Positions 18,160 through 27,408 of a stretch of DNA of 64,000 nt are shown piece by piece. The notes beneath the pieces are model-generated. The model did not search any database, was not told the DNA's origin, and saw nothing but the letters and a program-made list of their open reading frames with translations. Made by a program: the position numbers and the translations under genes. Within the stretch, counting starts at the first letter, position 1; every line of letters starts with the position of its first letter. Origin of the DNA: Bacteroides sp. 519 (GTDB lineage: Bacteria > Bacteroidota > Bacteroidia > Bacteroidales > Bacteroidaceae); NCBI RefSeq assembly GCF_010500955.1, contig NZ_QVMJ01000008.1:1-64000 (forward strand), written 5' to 3'.

Positions 18160-18320
18160 AAATTGAAAGTTGAAAATTGAAAATTGAAAATTACAATGCT
18201 GCATAACAACGTTCAAGATTCTTTGAATTTCATGTTTGAGATGCAAAATTAGACAAAATCTGCAAATAATAAAACTTGCAGCATGCTAACTTTCAATTTT
18301 CAGTTTTTAGCTTTCAATTT
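18160..18320. repeat. Iterated-word inverted repeat flanking the thrS leader, TTGAAAATTGAAA type
   Basis: The arms 18160-18192 and 18288-18320 are 33 bp with four mismatches, and are built of ATTGAAA words. Unlike the other elements, they are separated by about 95 bp that contains the thrS promoter box. The right arm runs into the stop codon of the TPR gene. Confidence 0.75.
18244..18251 (-). promoter_or_regulatory. thrS -7 promoter box
   Basis: TAATTTTG on the minus strand lies about 95 bp upstream of the thrS ATG. The leader between them includes one arm of the 18160-18320 inverted repeat. I see no T-box. Confidence 0.5.
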
Positions 18321-20352
18321 ACTCCGGGAGTTCAGTAAATCTCTTAATAACATTGTAAGCCGAAATTATCCCTAATTCACCAGCTTTACTTAAATCGGCT
18401 ATCCCTTTTTTGTTGTTGCCAAGAAATATATGAGTAAGTCCCCGGTTAAAATATGCTTCGGCAAAGTTGGCATTTAACTCAATGGCTTTATCATAATCAA
18501 CAATAGCTGCCCGGTAGTCTTTTAACATGGCCAAAAGATTTCCTCTGTTATAATAACCATAAATAAAATCGGGTGCCAGTGCAATAACTTTGTTCAAGTC
18601 TTTTTTAACCATTTCGTAATCAAAGGAACCAATTTCTTTTGGCTTGCTCGCTCCTGGGGCAACAGGTGTAGAGATAGCTTCTTCTGCACGTTGATATTCC
18701 AGTTGTTTGTACTTTACCAAAGCCCTCATAAAATAAGCTGGGAAGAATGTATCGTCCAATAAAATGGCTTGAGTAAAATCTTCTATTGAATTCGAGAAAT
18801 CTTGTACCAGATAGAAATCCAATCCCCGTGCAAAACGTTTCAATGGGTTTGTAGGTTCGTCAACAATGGCAGATGTATGTGTATCAATAAGTGCAAAATG
18901 GAAATCTGCTTGTTGTTGTGTTAGAGCCGCTTCTGCATTGGTTATTTGCAAACGTTTGGGTAGAATTTTAGATTGACTTAATGCATCTATATACTTATTA
19001 TAGTGAACGATATGTTTAACATCGCTTTCTTTTTCATAATAAGTAAGTACATAGAGTGGTTCCAGCTTGATATTCACATTCTTATCCTGTACTTTACCTC
19101 TATAATCACTAGAATAACGTTGCTCGTTCTCCGAATTGTCGGCAATAACAATTCTACGGTAATTGTTTATGTTTTTATCCGATTTTTTACGCGTTTTGTT
19201 GCCACCTTCTTCAATATCCTCTTCTGTTTTATTGTCTGCTAGCGTATTATTAGCATTCGTATTGTTTCTACGATCTAATTGGGCTTTTAATATCTGATAT
19301 TCATCAGCTTCTGCACCTTTACGGTCACCGAACTTTCTTCTGGCTTCGGCTCTGTGGTAATAACCGGCAAGGAAATTAGGATACTCTTGGAGTACTGTCG
19401 AGAAGTCCATAATTGCTCCACCTAGATTTCCGGTTTGCGATCGTAATATCCCCCTGTTGAATATCGCCATCATGTTATCCGGTTCCATTTTGATAACAAA
19501 ATCGAAGTCTTCAATGGCCCTGTTATCATCGCCAACCTGGGCGCGTAATAATCCACGGTTGTAGTGTCCGATAAAGTTATTTGGTTCAATATCAAGAGCA
19601 ATATCATAATCAGCCATTGCTCCTCTTAAATTATTCTGGTGATATTTAGCCAATGCCCGGTTAATATAATTACCCGCATTCTTTGTATTTAAATGGATAG
19701 ACTGATTCAAATCAGTTTCTGCAGATGCGTATTCGCCTTGTTGTAGCTTTAATATGGCCCTTGATGTCCATGCGTCCGGATCGTATTTATCTATTTCGAT
19801 AGCTTTATCGAAATCATTCATGGCACGAATGGTGTCTTGTTGTTTCAATGCAACCTCACCACGCATTAAGTAAGCACGTGTATATCGAGGAGATACTCTA
19901 AGTATTTGTTCTAAATCAATTTCGGCAGCTTTATAGTCCTCTTTCTGTAGATGACACAAAGTTAGATTATGCCATAAAGTGATATTTTCCGGATCGTATG
20001 AGATGGCTTTCTCATAATCGGCGATGGCTTCGTCGAACTTACCTTGCCTGATTTTGGCAAGTCCACGGATCTGGTACACTCCAACAACAAACGGATTGAG
20101 TTCAATTGCAGCTGTACAGTCGGCTTCAGCACCTTGAAAATCTTCCAGGTATATTTTAGCTAATCCCCTGAAAAAATAAGGTTCATACAGATAGGGCTTT
20201 GCATTAATAACCTGGTTGAAGTACTGTATGGATAAAACATAGTCTTCAAAATAAAGTGCATTTCGTGCAATGGACATTACCCTATCCGTATTTATCTGAG
20301 CAGATAAATAAACCGGAAAGAACAATAAAATGATTAGTATCTTTTTTAGCAT
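18319..20352 (-). CDS. Periplasmic TPR-repeat protein
   Basis: The 677-residue protein has a signal peptide (MLKKILIILLFFPVYLSA) and about nine tetratricopeptide repeats at 20-345. A charged, low-complexity linker (about 350-400, with NTNANNTLADNKTEEDIEEGG) follows, then a distinct segment and further TPRs at about 490-677. Such proteins act as periplasmic scaffolds in Bacteroidetes; the partner is unknown. It has its own -7 box at 20380. No enzyme domain is visible. Confidence 0.85.
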   Translation of the reverse strand: MLKKILIILLFFPVYLSAQINTDRVMSIARNALYFEDYVLSIQYFNQVINAKPYLYEPYFFRGLAKIYLEDFQGAEADCTAAIELNPFVVGVYQIRGLAKIRQGKFDEAIADYEKAISYDPENITLWHNLTLCHLQKEDYKAAEIDLEQILRVSPRYTRAYLMRGEVALKQQDTIRAMNDFDKAIEIDKYDPDAWTSRAILKLQQGEYASAETDLNQSIHLNTKNAGNYINRALAKYHQNNLRGAMADYDIALDIEPNNFIGHYNRGLLRAQVGDDNRAIEDFDFVIKMEPDNMMAIFNRGILRSQTGNLGGAIMDFSTVLQEYPNFLAGYYHRAEARRKFGDRKGAEADEYQILKAQLDRRNNTNANNTLADNKTEEDIEEGGNKTRKKSDKNINNYRRIVIADNSENEQRYSSDYRGKVQDKNVNIKLEPLYVLTYYEKESDVKHIVHYNKYIDALSQSKILPKRLQITNAEAALTQQQADFHFALIDTHTSAIVDEPTNPLKRFARGLDFYLVQDFSNSIEDFTQAILLDDTFFPAYFMRALVKYKQLEYQRAEEAISTPVAPGASKPKEIGSFDYEMVKKDLNKVIALAPDFIYGYYNRGNLLAMLKDYRAAIVDYDKAIELNANFAEAYFNRGLTHIFLGNNKKGIADLSKAGELGIISAYNVIKRFTELPE

Positions 20353-20379
20353 AAGTTAATTATGGCCTAATAAAAGGAA

Positions 20380-20387
20380 CAAAAGTA
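20380..20387 (-). promoter_or_regulatory. -7 promoter box of the TPR gene
   Basis: TACTTTTG on the minus strand lies 28 bp upstream of the ATG. Confidence 0.5.
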
Positions 20388-20459
20388 TGTGTTTATTTGC
20401 GATTTAATAATTTACGATTTATGATTTAATAATAATTAAATTATGAGATGCTAATTTTT

Positions 20460-21014
20460 TTATTTTACGGGCTTAACTTTGTAAGAACAACGGGCTTTTC
20501 CGCTTAACATGGAGTTTAACCGACTTTTTATCATTTGCTTACGCAAAGGAGATATATGGTCGATGAACATTTTTCCTTCCAGATGATCAAATTCGTGCTG
20601 CATAACCCGGGCGAGATATCCTTCTACAATTTCGTCGTGCTCAACAAAGTCTGCATCCATGTATTTCACATGAATACGGTTTGCTCTTTTTACGGTTTCG
20701 TGTATACCCGGTAAGCTCAAACAACCTTCTTCCATAGATACTTCTTCACCACTAGTTTCAATGATGTGTGGATTTATATAGGTTTTCTGAAATCCTTTAA
20801 ATTCAGGGTGGTCATCAGATAGAACATCCAGATCAATAACTACCACCCGTATTGGTAAACCAATCTGGGGAGCGGCAAGGCCAACTCCATCTGCCCGGTA
20901 CATGGTTTCGAACATGTTGGATATTAATTCTTTCAGTTCAGGATAATCCGGAGTTATATCTTCTGCAACCTTTCTAAGTACAGGTTGTCCATATAGGTAA
21001 ATAGGTAAAATCAT
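20460..21014 (-). CDS. def: Peptide deformylase
   Basis: The 184-residue metalloenzyme shows all three deformylase motifs: [18 protein letters not shown] (metal-binding Cys) and the HEFDHLEG zinc/iron site with its two His and catalytic Glu. It removes the formyl group from nascent N-terminal methionine. It follows ruvX with a 9-bp gap, so the two are almost certainly one transcript. Confidence 0.98.
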   Translation of the reverse strand: MILPIYLYGQPVLRKVAEDITPDYPELKELISNMFETMYRADGVGLAAPQIGLPIRVVVIDLDVLSDDHPEFKGFQKTYINPHIIETSGEEVSMEEGCLSLPGIHETVKRANRIHVKYMDADFVEHDEIVEGYLARVMQHEFDHLEGKMFIDHISPLRKQMIKSRLNSMLSGKARCSYKVKPVK

Positions 21015-21023
21015 ATTGTAATT

Positions 21024-21446
21024 TTATAGTTGTAAATCCTTGCTTTCCAGGTAGCTTTGCAATATTATTGTGGCACTTATTTTATCTACCAATGCCTTGT
21101 TTTGCCTGTCTTTTTTCTTTAAACCGGCATCTAACATGGTGCGTTGTGCTAAAACAGAAGTAAAACGTTCGTCTACATATATAATAGGGATATCAGGAAG
21201 TCTTTTTTTAAGTGTGCCTACAAATATTTCAATCCTTTTAAAGTTTTCGGAATCTTCATAGTTCATCTGTTTTGGCTTTCCAATAACAATCTCTTCTACA
21301 TTTTCAACAACTACATAGTTTATAATATAGTCAAGAAGTAAATGTGTGGCAATAGTATCTAAGCCATTTGCTGTTATTTGCAAACAGTCGCTTACTGCTA
21401 CGCCCGAGCGTTTTCGTCCATAATCAATTGCAAGTATTCTACCCAT
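21024..21446 (-). CDS. ruvX: YqgF/RuvX family putative Holliday junction resolvase / rRNA-processing nuclease
   Basis: A 140-residue RNase H-fold protein with ILAIDYGRKRSGVA (first Asp), IVIGKP and YVDERFTS (second acidic site), and KALVDKISATIIL at the end. Family members take part in pre-16S rRNA processing and were proposed as junction resolvases. The ATG at 21446 was chosen because the frame to 21458 would start inside the -7 box at 21456-21463. It is upstream of def in a two-gene unit. Confidence 0.95.
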   Translation of the reverse strand: MGRILAIDYGRKRSGVAVSDCLQITANGLDTIATHLLLDYIINYVVVENVEEIVIGKPKQMNYEDSENFKRIEIFVGTLKKRLPDIPIIYVDERFTSVLAQRTMLDAGLKKKDRQNKALVDKISATIILQSYLESKDLQL

Positions 21447-21455
21447 ATTCAGTTG

Positions 21456-21463
21456 CAAAGTTA
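21456..21463 (-). promoter_or_regulatory. ruvX-def -7 promoter box
   Basis: TAACTTTG on the minus strand lies 9 bp before the ruvX ATG, implying a very short leader. Confidence 0.5.
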
Positions 21464-22167
21464 CTGCTAATAGTTGAAAACAGAAAGCCGAAAATTAAAA
21501 ATAAAGATACTACATTTTATAAAGCACAGTCATTTATCATTCAAATAATCATGATTTGCAATCCAAACTGTGGCAATATAGTATAAAAACATCGTAGTTT
21601 TGGTTGCAAATTGATGCAGTTTTGTATGTCTACAACCTTTTTTCTGTCGATGTAATAGCAAACGGTAACTTGTTTGTTTCTTCTGATTCTGTTACAATTG
21701 CGATGCGATTTTATTGCATTGAGATATCTCTGCTTGCAAAAGGCGGAAAGAAATGTTCGCACAAATGTAAAAGAACCAAATCCAACGCCCGTTGAATTCC
21801 GTTGCAACAATAGAAAAGAAAAGAAGAGAATATAACATAACATAACATAACAGCAGAAAAAGAAGAAAAAGAAATTGCTGCTGTTGATGAAGGTGCTAAA
21901 GTATAAATACGCTTTTATGCATTTGTGCTATATAGACGAGCGGTCTTGGTCTATATAGCACTGACCCCTAAAACTATATAGTATTGCTCCTCTCGGCTAT
22001 ATAGCACTGACTCTCAAAGCTATATAGCACTAAAAGCCCAACAAATGAACAGAAATGCATTATTATCAATGGCAAAATTGATGCTTTGTTGTTCATGATT
22101 TGTTTTTAAAAATAGAATTTAATTTGCTTTTTGCTTAAAAAACTTTTGGTATTCTTAAAAATGTGCC
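21464..22167. other. About 700-bp gene-free stretch with gene debris and a phased array
   Basis: No credible complete gene is visible. It contains two AGTTTTG-led copies 22 bp apart (21596, 21618), a four-copy ACATA pentamer run near 21829-21852 and an isolated in-frame coding tail at 21853-21906. A precisely phased CTATATAG array follows at 21928-22027. The tail reads AEKEEKEIAAVDEGAKV then stop, with a stop codon just upstream; it looks like the end of a lost gene. Confidence 0.5.
21928..22027. repeat. Phased array 1: five CTATATAG palindromes at exact 23-bp spacing
   Basis: The palindrome CTATATAG occurs at 21928, 21951, 21974, 21997 and 22020, every step exactly 23 bp. The 15-bp spacers differ but resemble each other; two begin CACTGAC. 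The first unit matches the first CTATATAG unit of array 2 at 33980 at nearly all positions (shared GAGCGGT). The array ends about 140 bp upstream of the promoter of the YjbH-like operon. Confidence 0.95.
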
Positions 22168-22175
22168 TATTTTTG
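22145..22175 (+). promoter_or_regulatory. Promoter of the YjbH-like/OmpA operon
   Basis: A TTTG at 22145-22148 and the -7 box TATTTTTG at 22168-22175 are separated by 19 bp, the best full match in the window to the Bacteroidetes -33/-7 pattern. The leader to the ATG at 22239 is about 55 nt. Confidence 0.7.
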
Positions 22176-22238
22176 CACCAAGTTTTACTTTATTTTATTA
22201 ATAGAGTTTAAAAGGAAGCCTAGGACACATTGTACTTA

Positions 22239-23453
22239 ATGAAAAAACTTGGTATAACACACAGAGCAATAATTTTGTTTATCTGCCTAATCACACTAAG
22301 CGGCTATAGCCAATCAGGAGATTCTGTTGCAAAAGTGTTAGTTGATATGGGGTTTGAAAATGTTTCCTGGATTGAAGATGATGAAGAAAGGGTTTTTGTA
22401 TTTGAAAATACTCCTTATAGGTTGAATGGCGTAGGTGTTGGAAAGGCTATTGACTTAATACAAGAATCAGGTTTACCCATAAATAAATCATGTAGGGTTA
22501 TTGTGCTGGAGAATAATGTTCCACAAATCTCATTGAACTATCAGCCTGTAGTAGCAGATAGTACAATGAATGTGTTGCGCCAAGATTGGAATGTTACTTA
22601 TGATTTGGGTAATAGTTGGAAGAAAGTACAAAAAGCAAAAAAAGAAAATAGTTCCTTGTATAAAGTGGATATAGTAGTGTATCCGGAATTACATTTTAGG
22701 AATTATAAGTTGTCAAGGATTTATGATGTTGTTTTTAATCTTTCTCCATCTATAGAAATAAGTTTGTGGCCAGGAATGAAATTGGCTGGACAGATCGTTT
22801 TTCCAATAGTAAATGATTATGGATCAAAATATGAACAAATTCGCCCTGGTTTTGTGACATTAAGTCAAACAGTAAGGTTACCTAAATGTACTTTTTTAAC
22901 AGCAACAATGGGCACTTTTAATAATTTTCGTGGTGGATTTGATGTAGAAATCAAACATTATCTAAAAGATGAACGTTTTTCTATTCAAGCACATTTAGGT
23001 TATACAAGAGCTGGGGAATATGATAATTGGGCTTATTATCATGATAAAAAGTGGACTTTGACAGCTAGTTTAGGAGCAAATTTTTATTGGCCGGAATATA
23101 ACACACAATTTAAAATAAGAGGAGAACGTTATATACGTGAAGAATATGGAGTTACTGGTGAAATGTTTCGGCATTTTAGACACACTTCTATCGGGTTTTA
23201 TTTGTCGTTGGTTGAACACGCAGGCAATAATGGTTTAAATGGAGGATTTGTTTTCCAAATAGCGATACCTCCATATAAGCAAAAGAGGAAAGGTTATTTC
23301 CCTAGAGTTATGATGGGGGATTTTGGACTGAAATATAATGCAGGGAACGAAGAAGTTTATGGAAAAAAATATCGTTCCAGAGCAGATAAAAACGATTTAA
23401 GAGATAATGATTATAACCCATATTTTATTAAATCAGAATTATTAAATTTTTAA
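22239..23453 (+). CDS. YjbH-like outer-membrane protein (operon gene 1)
   Basis: The 404-residue exported protein has a signal peptide (MKKLGITHRAIILFICLITLSGYS). Residues about 30-115 look like a small alpha/beta domain. From about 140 the sequence is a series of amphipathic beta strands with aromatic girdles (LWPGMKLAGQIVFPI, FSIQAHLGYTRAGEYDN), as in an outer-membrane barrel. It resembles the C-terminal portion of YjbH, a lipid-linked exopolysaccharide export accessory protein in proteobacteria. That match is from sequence character and context, not an alignment. Start: the ATG at 22239 precedes the signal peptide; the frame opens at a TTG nine bases earlier. It heads a four-gene envelope operon. 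Confidence 0.65.
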   Translation: MKKLGITHRAIILFICLITLSGYSQSGDSVAKVLVDMGFENVSWIEDDEERVFVFENTPYRLNGVGVGKAIDLIQESGLPINKSCRVIVLENNVPQISLNYQPVVADSTMNVLRQDWNVTYDLGNSWKKVQKAKKENSSLYKVDIVVYPELHFRNYKLSRIYDVVFNLSPSIEISLWPGMKLAGQIVFPIVNDYGSKYEQIRPGFVTLSQTVRLPKCTFLTATMGTFNNFRGGFDVEIKHYLKDERFSIQAHLGYTRAGEYDNWAYYHDKKWTLTASLGANFYWPEYNTQFKIRGERYIREEYGVTGEMFRHFRHTSIGFYLSLVEHAGNNGLNGGFVFQIAIPPYKQKRKGYFPRVMMGDFGLKYNAGNEEVYGKKYRSRADKNDLRDNDYNPYFIKSELLNF

Positions 23454-23473
23454 TTTTTTAAATTAAGACGAAC

Positions 23474-24451
23474 ATGAAAATGAAAAGTAGTTTTTTTGGA
23501 AGTAGCGCTAAAACGGCGTTAGCTATTTTAGCAGTTTGTGGTACTGTATTCACTAGCTGCTATGAAAAAGAGGGAATAGATACACTTCCTCTAGGAGAAC
23601 CTGAATACTATGTAGCTGGAACCATTACTGATGCTAATACTGGATCTGCATTGAAAGCAACAACAATAACAGTAGGAAGTAAAAGTGTAGGTACTAAAGT
23701 AAGCACTTTTAAAGCGGATGTTACATACACAACTGATGCTATTAGTGTTGAAGTAAAGGCCGATGGTTATGTTTCTGTAACAAAACAAGTTTACTTGAAT
23801 AAAGTAAATGCTGGTGGTGTTTATATTGCTGATGCTAGTGTTGCGTTGGTTCCTCTGGGTGCAATTGAAATTCCTGGTGTTGAAGAAGCAACAACAGCTG
23901 AAACTATTGCAGCAGCTAAAACTGGTGTTCAAGGTGCTACTGCGGTAACTGTTAGTGCAAAAAATATTACCTTCAAAGATCCTTCAGCAGAAGTGTCTGG
24001 TAGTACTGTTTGGAATACTCTTGTTGCTGATTTTACAAATGACATGAGCAATCTTCCTGCTGATGCTGAATATGTAATCTATGATGGATTTATCATTGTT
24101 GGCAATGTAGAATCTACTCCTGTTTCAAGAGCTGTAGCTGCTGGCGAAGAATTAGATATATTCAAAGCTGCAGTAGCTGCTAAAATAGGAAAAACATTTG
24201 GCTTCAAACAAAGAATAGGAACATTTGCTATTCCTGCATGGTATAACTATAGTGCATCTGGATATAGAGCAGTCTATAATATGGTGCCAAGAACTTTCAC
24301 ATTTACATTTAATGGAAATGATGTAACTGGTACTGTTGTATCTCAAGAAGGTGTAACAATCTATCCTACATATTTCAATCATGATACACATACAAGTCAT
24401 GATGGTCATGGAATTAATCCTAATGCAGGTGGTGGTTCTGGAAGCTTCTAG
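23474..24451 (+). CDS. DUF3869-like surface lipoprotein (operon gene 2)
   Basis: A 325-residue lipoprotein with a lipobox at about residue 28 (VCGTVFTSC). Residues about 45-125 form a carboxypeptidase-regulatory-like or Ig-like beta domain (VAGTITDANTGSALKATTI). A second domain and a C-terminal tail rich in His and Gly (HDTHTSHDGHGINPNAGGG) follow. The His/Gly tail could bind metal, but that is speculation. It resembles the DUF3869 lipoproteins of Bacteroidetes. It is placed between the two YjbH-like genes with a 20-bp upstream gap, so it probably forms a complex with them at the outer membrane. Confidence 0.65.
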   Translation: MKMKSSFFGSSAKTALAILAVCGTVFTSCYEKEGIDTLPLGEPEYYVAGTITDANTGSALKATTITVGSKSVGTKVSTFKADVTYTTDAISVEVKADGYVSVTKQVYLNKVNAGGVYIADASVALVPLGAIEIPGVEEATTAETIAAAKTGVQGATAVTVSAKNITFKDPSAEVSGSTVWNTLVADFTNDMSNLPADAEYVIYDGFIIVGNVESTPVSRAVAAGEELDIFKAAVAAKIGKTFGFKQRIGTFAIPAWYNYSASGYRAVYNMVPRTFTFTFNGNDVTGTVVSQEGVTIYPTYFNHDTHTSHDGHGINPNAGGGSGSF

Positions 24452-24510
24452 TCACTAGTCGATAGAAAATAAATACTAATTTTTATTGAGCCGATGGTTA
24501 ATAAAGCAGT

Positions 24511-25260
24511 ATGATGAAAAAGATCCTTATATTAGGTTTGTTTCTTTGCTGGTATAGTATGCTTTCGGCTCAATTAACATACGGTACAACTGGTCTACTA
24601 CATGCTCCTTCGGGTGAAATGCAAGCAGACAAAACTGTTATGATCGGGGGGAATTTTCTGAACAAGGAGGTTACTCCAACTCGGTGGAATTACCATACAT
24701 ATAATTATTTCTTAAATGTAACAATATTTCCTTGGTTGGAAATAGCCTATACATGTACTTTGTTTCAATCTCAAACAATTGGGATAGATTGGAAGGTTGG
24801 AAAAGGTAAGTTTACAAATCAGGATAGAAACTTCTCAGCAAGAGTTAGAGTTTTGAAAGAAGGACAGTTTTGGGATTATATGCCATCTGTGGTATTAGGA
24901 ACATCTGATCCTTATACAGAATCTGGAGAAGGGCAAATATCATCTGTAGATGGAAATGGTTATTGGTGTAGATTCTATATTGCAGCAACAAAACATATTC
25001 CAATAGGTAAAGAAATGATAGGAATACATCTGTCTTATCTTTACAATAATAGAAAAGATTATCCCTTAAATGGATTAGCGGGTGGAATAACTTATAATCC
25101 ATCTTTTTGTCCAGAGTTGAGAGTGATAATGGAATATGATGCAAAAGATTTTGCATTTGGTGCCACTTATTTGCTTTTCAACCATTTACATGCACAGGTA
25201 GAATTGCAAAGAATGAAATATTTTACTGGTGGGCTTACTTACAAAATATATTTGAAGTAA
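24511..25260 (+). CDS. YjbH-like protein, N-terminal-type (operon gene 3)
   Basis: A 249-residue exported protein whose mature start reads TYGTTGLLHAPSGEMQADKT, the pattern of the YjbH N-terminal half (short GLL.MP/AP segment, then beta strands). The rest is a small barrel with alternating aromatic strands (FSARVRVLKEGQFWDYMP). Together with gene 1 it looks as if a single proteobacterial YjbH is split over two genes. Two ATG codons are adjacent (24511 and 24514). It is separated by only a few bases from the next gene. Confidence 0.65.
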   Translation: MMKKILILGLFLCWYSMLSAQLTYGTTGLLHAPSGEMQADKTVMIGGNFLNKEVTPTRWNYHTYNYFLNVTIFPWLEIAYTCTLFQSQTIGIDWKVGKGKFTNQDRNFSARVRVLKEGQFWDYMPSVVLGTSDPYTESGEGQISSVDGNGYWCRFYIAATKHIPIGKEMIGIHLSYLYNNRKDYPLNGLAGGITYNPSFCPELRVIMEYDAKDFAFGATYLLFNHLHAQVELQRMKYFTGGLTYKIYLK

Positions 25261-25315
25261 ATTAATGGTGAGAGTGAATTACAGATCAAAAAATGAAAAA
25301 ATAAAAACTAAAAAA

Positions 25316-26440
25316 ATGAAAAGTAAATTAGTAATATTATCTTTACTGTTGGCCGGTGTAGTTAGTTCAGCTACTGCACAGACCAAAGAAAAGTTTTACA
25401 GCGAGAGCTGGAAACACAATTGGTACATCGGTATTAGCGGAGGTGTCCAAACAACTTTAAATCCGGAATGGCATGATCAGGATGGATTTGGGCTAGGAGA
25501 CGTTATCACGCCGAAAATAGCATTAACATTTGGAAAACTAATTGATCCTGTATGGGGAATTCGTGGACAAGCGAATGGAGTATGGGGTAAAATTGTTTCA
25601 AATTATGGTAGAGACTCTTATGATGTTGTAAAGAAGAAATTTGTAAACCTGCATTTGGATGGAACTTTTAATCTATCTAATGCTTTAGCAGGTTATAATC
25701 CTAATCGTTTATTTACACTTTCTGTGTTTGCAGGTCCTGGAATGTCTTTTGCAAAAAATACTATAGAAGGTAATAATGACCTTAGAGTGTTAGTAAACGG
25801 TTCTGCTGGTCTTATTGGGCAGTTTAATGTTAATAAGCATATTGATATCACTATAGAAGCAAGAGGCGAGGTTTCTCCTTCTATCTATGGTAAATACAGC
25901 GAATTTAACAGTGATGGTGCAATATCTGTACTTGCTGGTGTTAGCTACACATTCGGTGGAAAGAAATTCATCCCTGTTGGTGCTAAAATCGACACAGATG
26001 CTCTTAACGCTGAAATCAACAAATACAGAAACGCTTTGTCTGAAGCAGAAGCTGAATTGGCAGCCGCTAAAAATGCTCTTGCTAACATGAAACCAGTTAA
26101 AGAAGAAGTTGTTAAGGAAATCGAAGTTGCCGGTCCTCGTGCAGTATTCTTCCAGATTGGTAAATCTAACATTGATGATTATGGTATGGTTAACATTCAG
26201 TTGGCTGCTAAGATCATCAAGGCTAATCCGAACAAAAAATACAAAGTGGCAGGTTATGCAGATAAAGCAACTGGTAGCTCAAGCTGGAACCAGAAACTTT
26301 CTGAAAAACGTGCTCAGGCTGTTTACGATGCTCTTATTAAAGAAGGTGTAAGCTCGTCTTCACTTGAACTAGTAGGATTCGGTGGTACAGCAAATATGTT
26401 CGGTCAGAACAAACTTAACCGTGTAGTAATTCTGGAATAA
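25316..26440 (+). CDS. OmpA family outer-membrane protein (operon gene 4)
   Basis: The 374-residue protein has a signal peptide (MKSKLVILSLLLAGVVSSATA), an eight-strand-like barrel (about 25-220), a coiled-coil linker (NAEINKYRNALSEAEAELAA) and a C-terminal OmpA peptidoglycan-binding domain (about 270-374, with FFQIGKSNIDDYG and LSEKRAQAVYDAL). It tethers the outer membrane to the wall. The ATG at 25316 was chosen over one at 25265 because it starts the signal peptide. As the last gene of the operon it may anchor the YjbH-like/lipoprotein complex. Confidence 0.93.
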   Translation: MKSKLVILSLLLAGVVSSATAQTKEKFYSESWKHNWYIGISGGVQTTLNPEWHDQDGFGLGDVITPKIALTFGKLIDPVWGIRGQANGVWGKIVSNYGRDSYDVVKKKFVNLHLDGTFNLSNALAGYNPNRLFTLSVFAGPGMSFAKNTIEGNNDLRVLVNGSAGLIGQFNVNKHIDITIEARGEVSPSIYGKYSEFNSDGAISVLAGVSYTFGGKKFIPVGAKIDTDALNAEINKYRNALSEAEAELAAAKNALANMKPVKEEVVKEIEVAGPRAVFFQIGKSNIDDYGMVNIQLAAKIIKANPNKKYKVAGYADKATGSSSWNQKLSEKRAQAVYDALIKEGVSSSSLELVGFGGTANMFGQNKLNRVVILE

Positions 26441-26476
26441 GATAGGGGTCAATAGAGAGTTCCAGCTCTGATGAAA

Positions 26477-26507
26477 GAGGATGTTCATATTGAACATCCT
26501 CTTTTTT
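26477..26507 (+). terminator. Intrinsic terminator after the ompA-type gene
   Basis: An 11-bp perfect stem (GAGGATGTTCA/TGAACATCCTC) with a 3-base loop is followed by six T residues. Confidence 0.95.
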
Positions 26508-26564
26508 AATGTTTTTTTCTATCTTTACGATGAAATTAGTTTAGTAATTTAATATTTAACACAA

Positions 26565-27365
26565 ATGAAACTTAAACTCACTTTAGTATTTTTATTGTTT
26601 TGTGCATTATCCTTAACAACAACTGCACAAGTTAAGATTGGAGGGAAGAAAATCAATGTAGGTAAAGCTGTAAAAGCTGCAACAGAAACAGCGAAAGCAA
26701 TCACTCTTTCGGATGCTGATATAGCTAAAATCTGTTCAGAATACATGGAATGGATGGATGCCCATAATCCGTTAACTGCTCCCGATACAGAATATGGTAA
26801 ACGCCTTGAAAAAATGGTTGGCCATATTACCGAAGTAGAAGGTATGAAAGTAAATTTCGGTGTTTACGAAGTGGTTGATGTAAACGCATTTGCATGTGGT
26901 GATGGAAGCATCCGTATCTGTGCCGGATTAATGGATGTAATGACTGACGAAGAAGTAATGGCAGTTATTGGGCATGAAATCGGTCATATAGTGAATACTG
27001 ATGTTAAAGATGCTATGAAGAATGCATATCTTCGTTCAGCAGCAGTAAATGCAGCTGGAGCTTTCAGTGATACTGCTGCAAAACTGGGTGACTCTGAATT
27101 GGGGCAATTAGCTGATGCTTTGGCAGGTGCTCAATTCTCACAGAAGCAAGAAAATGCAGCAGATGACTATGCACTCAAGTTTTGTGTTCAAAACGAGATT
27201 GATCCTTATGCAATGTCGAATTCTTTGAATAAATTGGTAGAGATGTTTAATTCAGGTGGAGAGAAATCTTCTAAAATACAACAGATGTTCTCTACACATC
27301 CGGATAGTGAAAAGCGTGCTAAAAGGATGAAAGAAAAAGCAGATCAATATGTAGCTAACAAATAA
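26565..27365 (+). CDS. M48 family zinc metalloprotease, periplasmic
   Basis: The 266-residue protein has a signal peptide ending at about residue 22 (TTTAQ) and a compact M48 domain. The zinc site HEIGH lies in AVIGHEIGHIVNTD, and the third ligand is the glutamate in the QENAADDYALKF segment. The S-T-H-P-D-S-E-K-R tail is typical of LoiP/YggG-like proteases. There are no membrane segments, so it is soluble in the periplasm. Family members degrade damaged envelope proteins. Read alone, between two strong terminators. Confidence 0.92.
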   Translation: MKLKLTLVFLLFCALSLTTTAQVKIGGKKINVGKAVKAATETAKAITLSDADIAKICSEYMEWMDAHNPLTAPDTEYGKRLEKMVGHITEVEGMKVNFGVYEVVDVNAFACGDGSIRICAGLMDVMTDEEVMAVIGHEIGHIVNTDVKDAMKNAYLRSAAVNAAGAFSDTAAKLGDSELGQLADALAGAQFSQKQENAADDYALKFCVQNEIDPYAMSNSLNKLVEMFNSGGEKSSKIQQMFSTHPDSEKRAKRMKEKADQYVANK

Positions 27366-27370
27366 TGTAT

Positions 27371-27408
27371 AATCGGGGTGTTTCTTAAAAGAATGCCCCG
27401 ATTTTTTA
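27371..27408. terminator. Bidirectional terminator between M48 and YgiQ genes
   Basis: The stem AATCGGGG/CCCCGATT with an AT-rich inner stem is flanked by T and A runs. It serves the convergent genes ending at 27365 and 27406. Confidence 0.85.
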
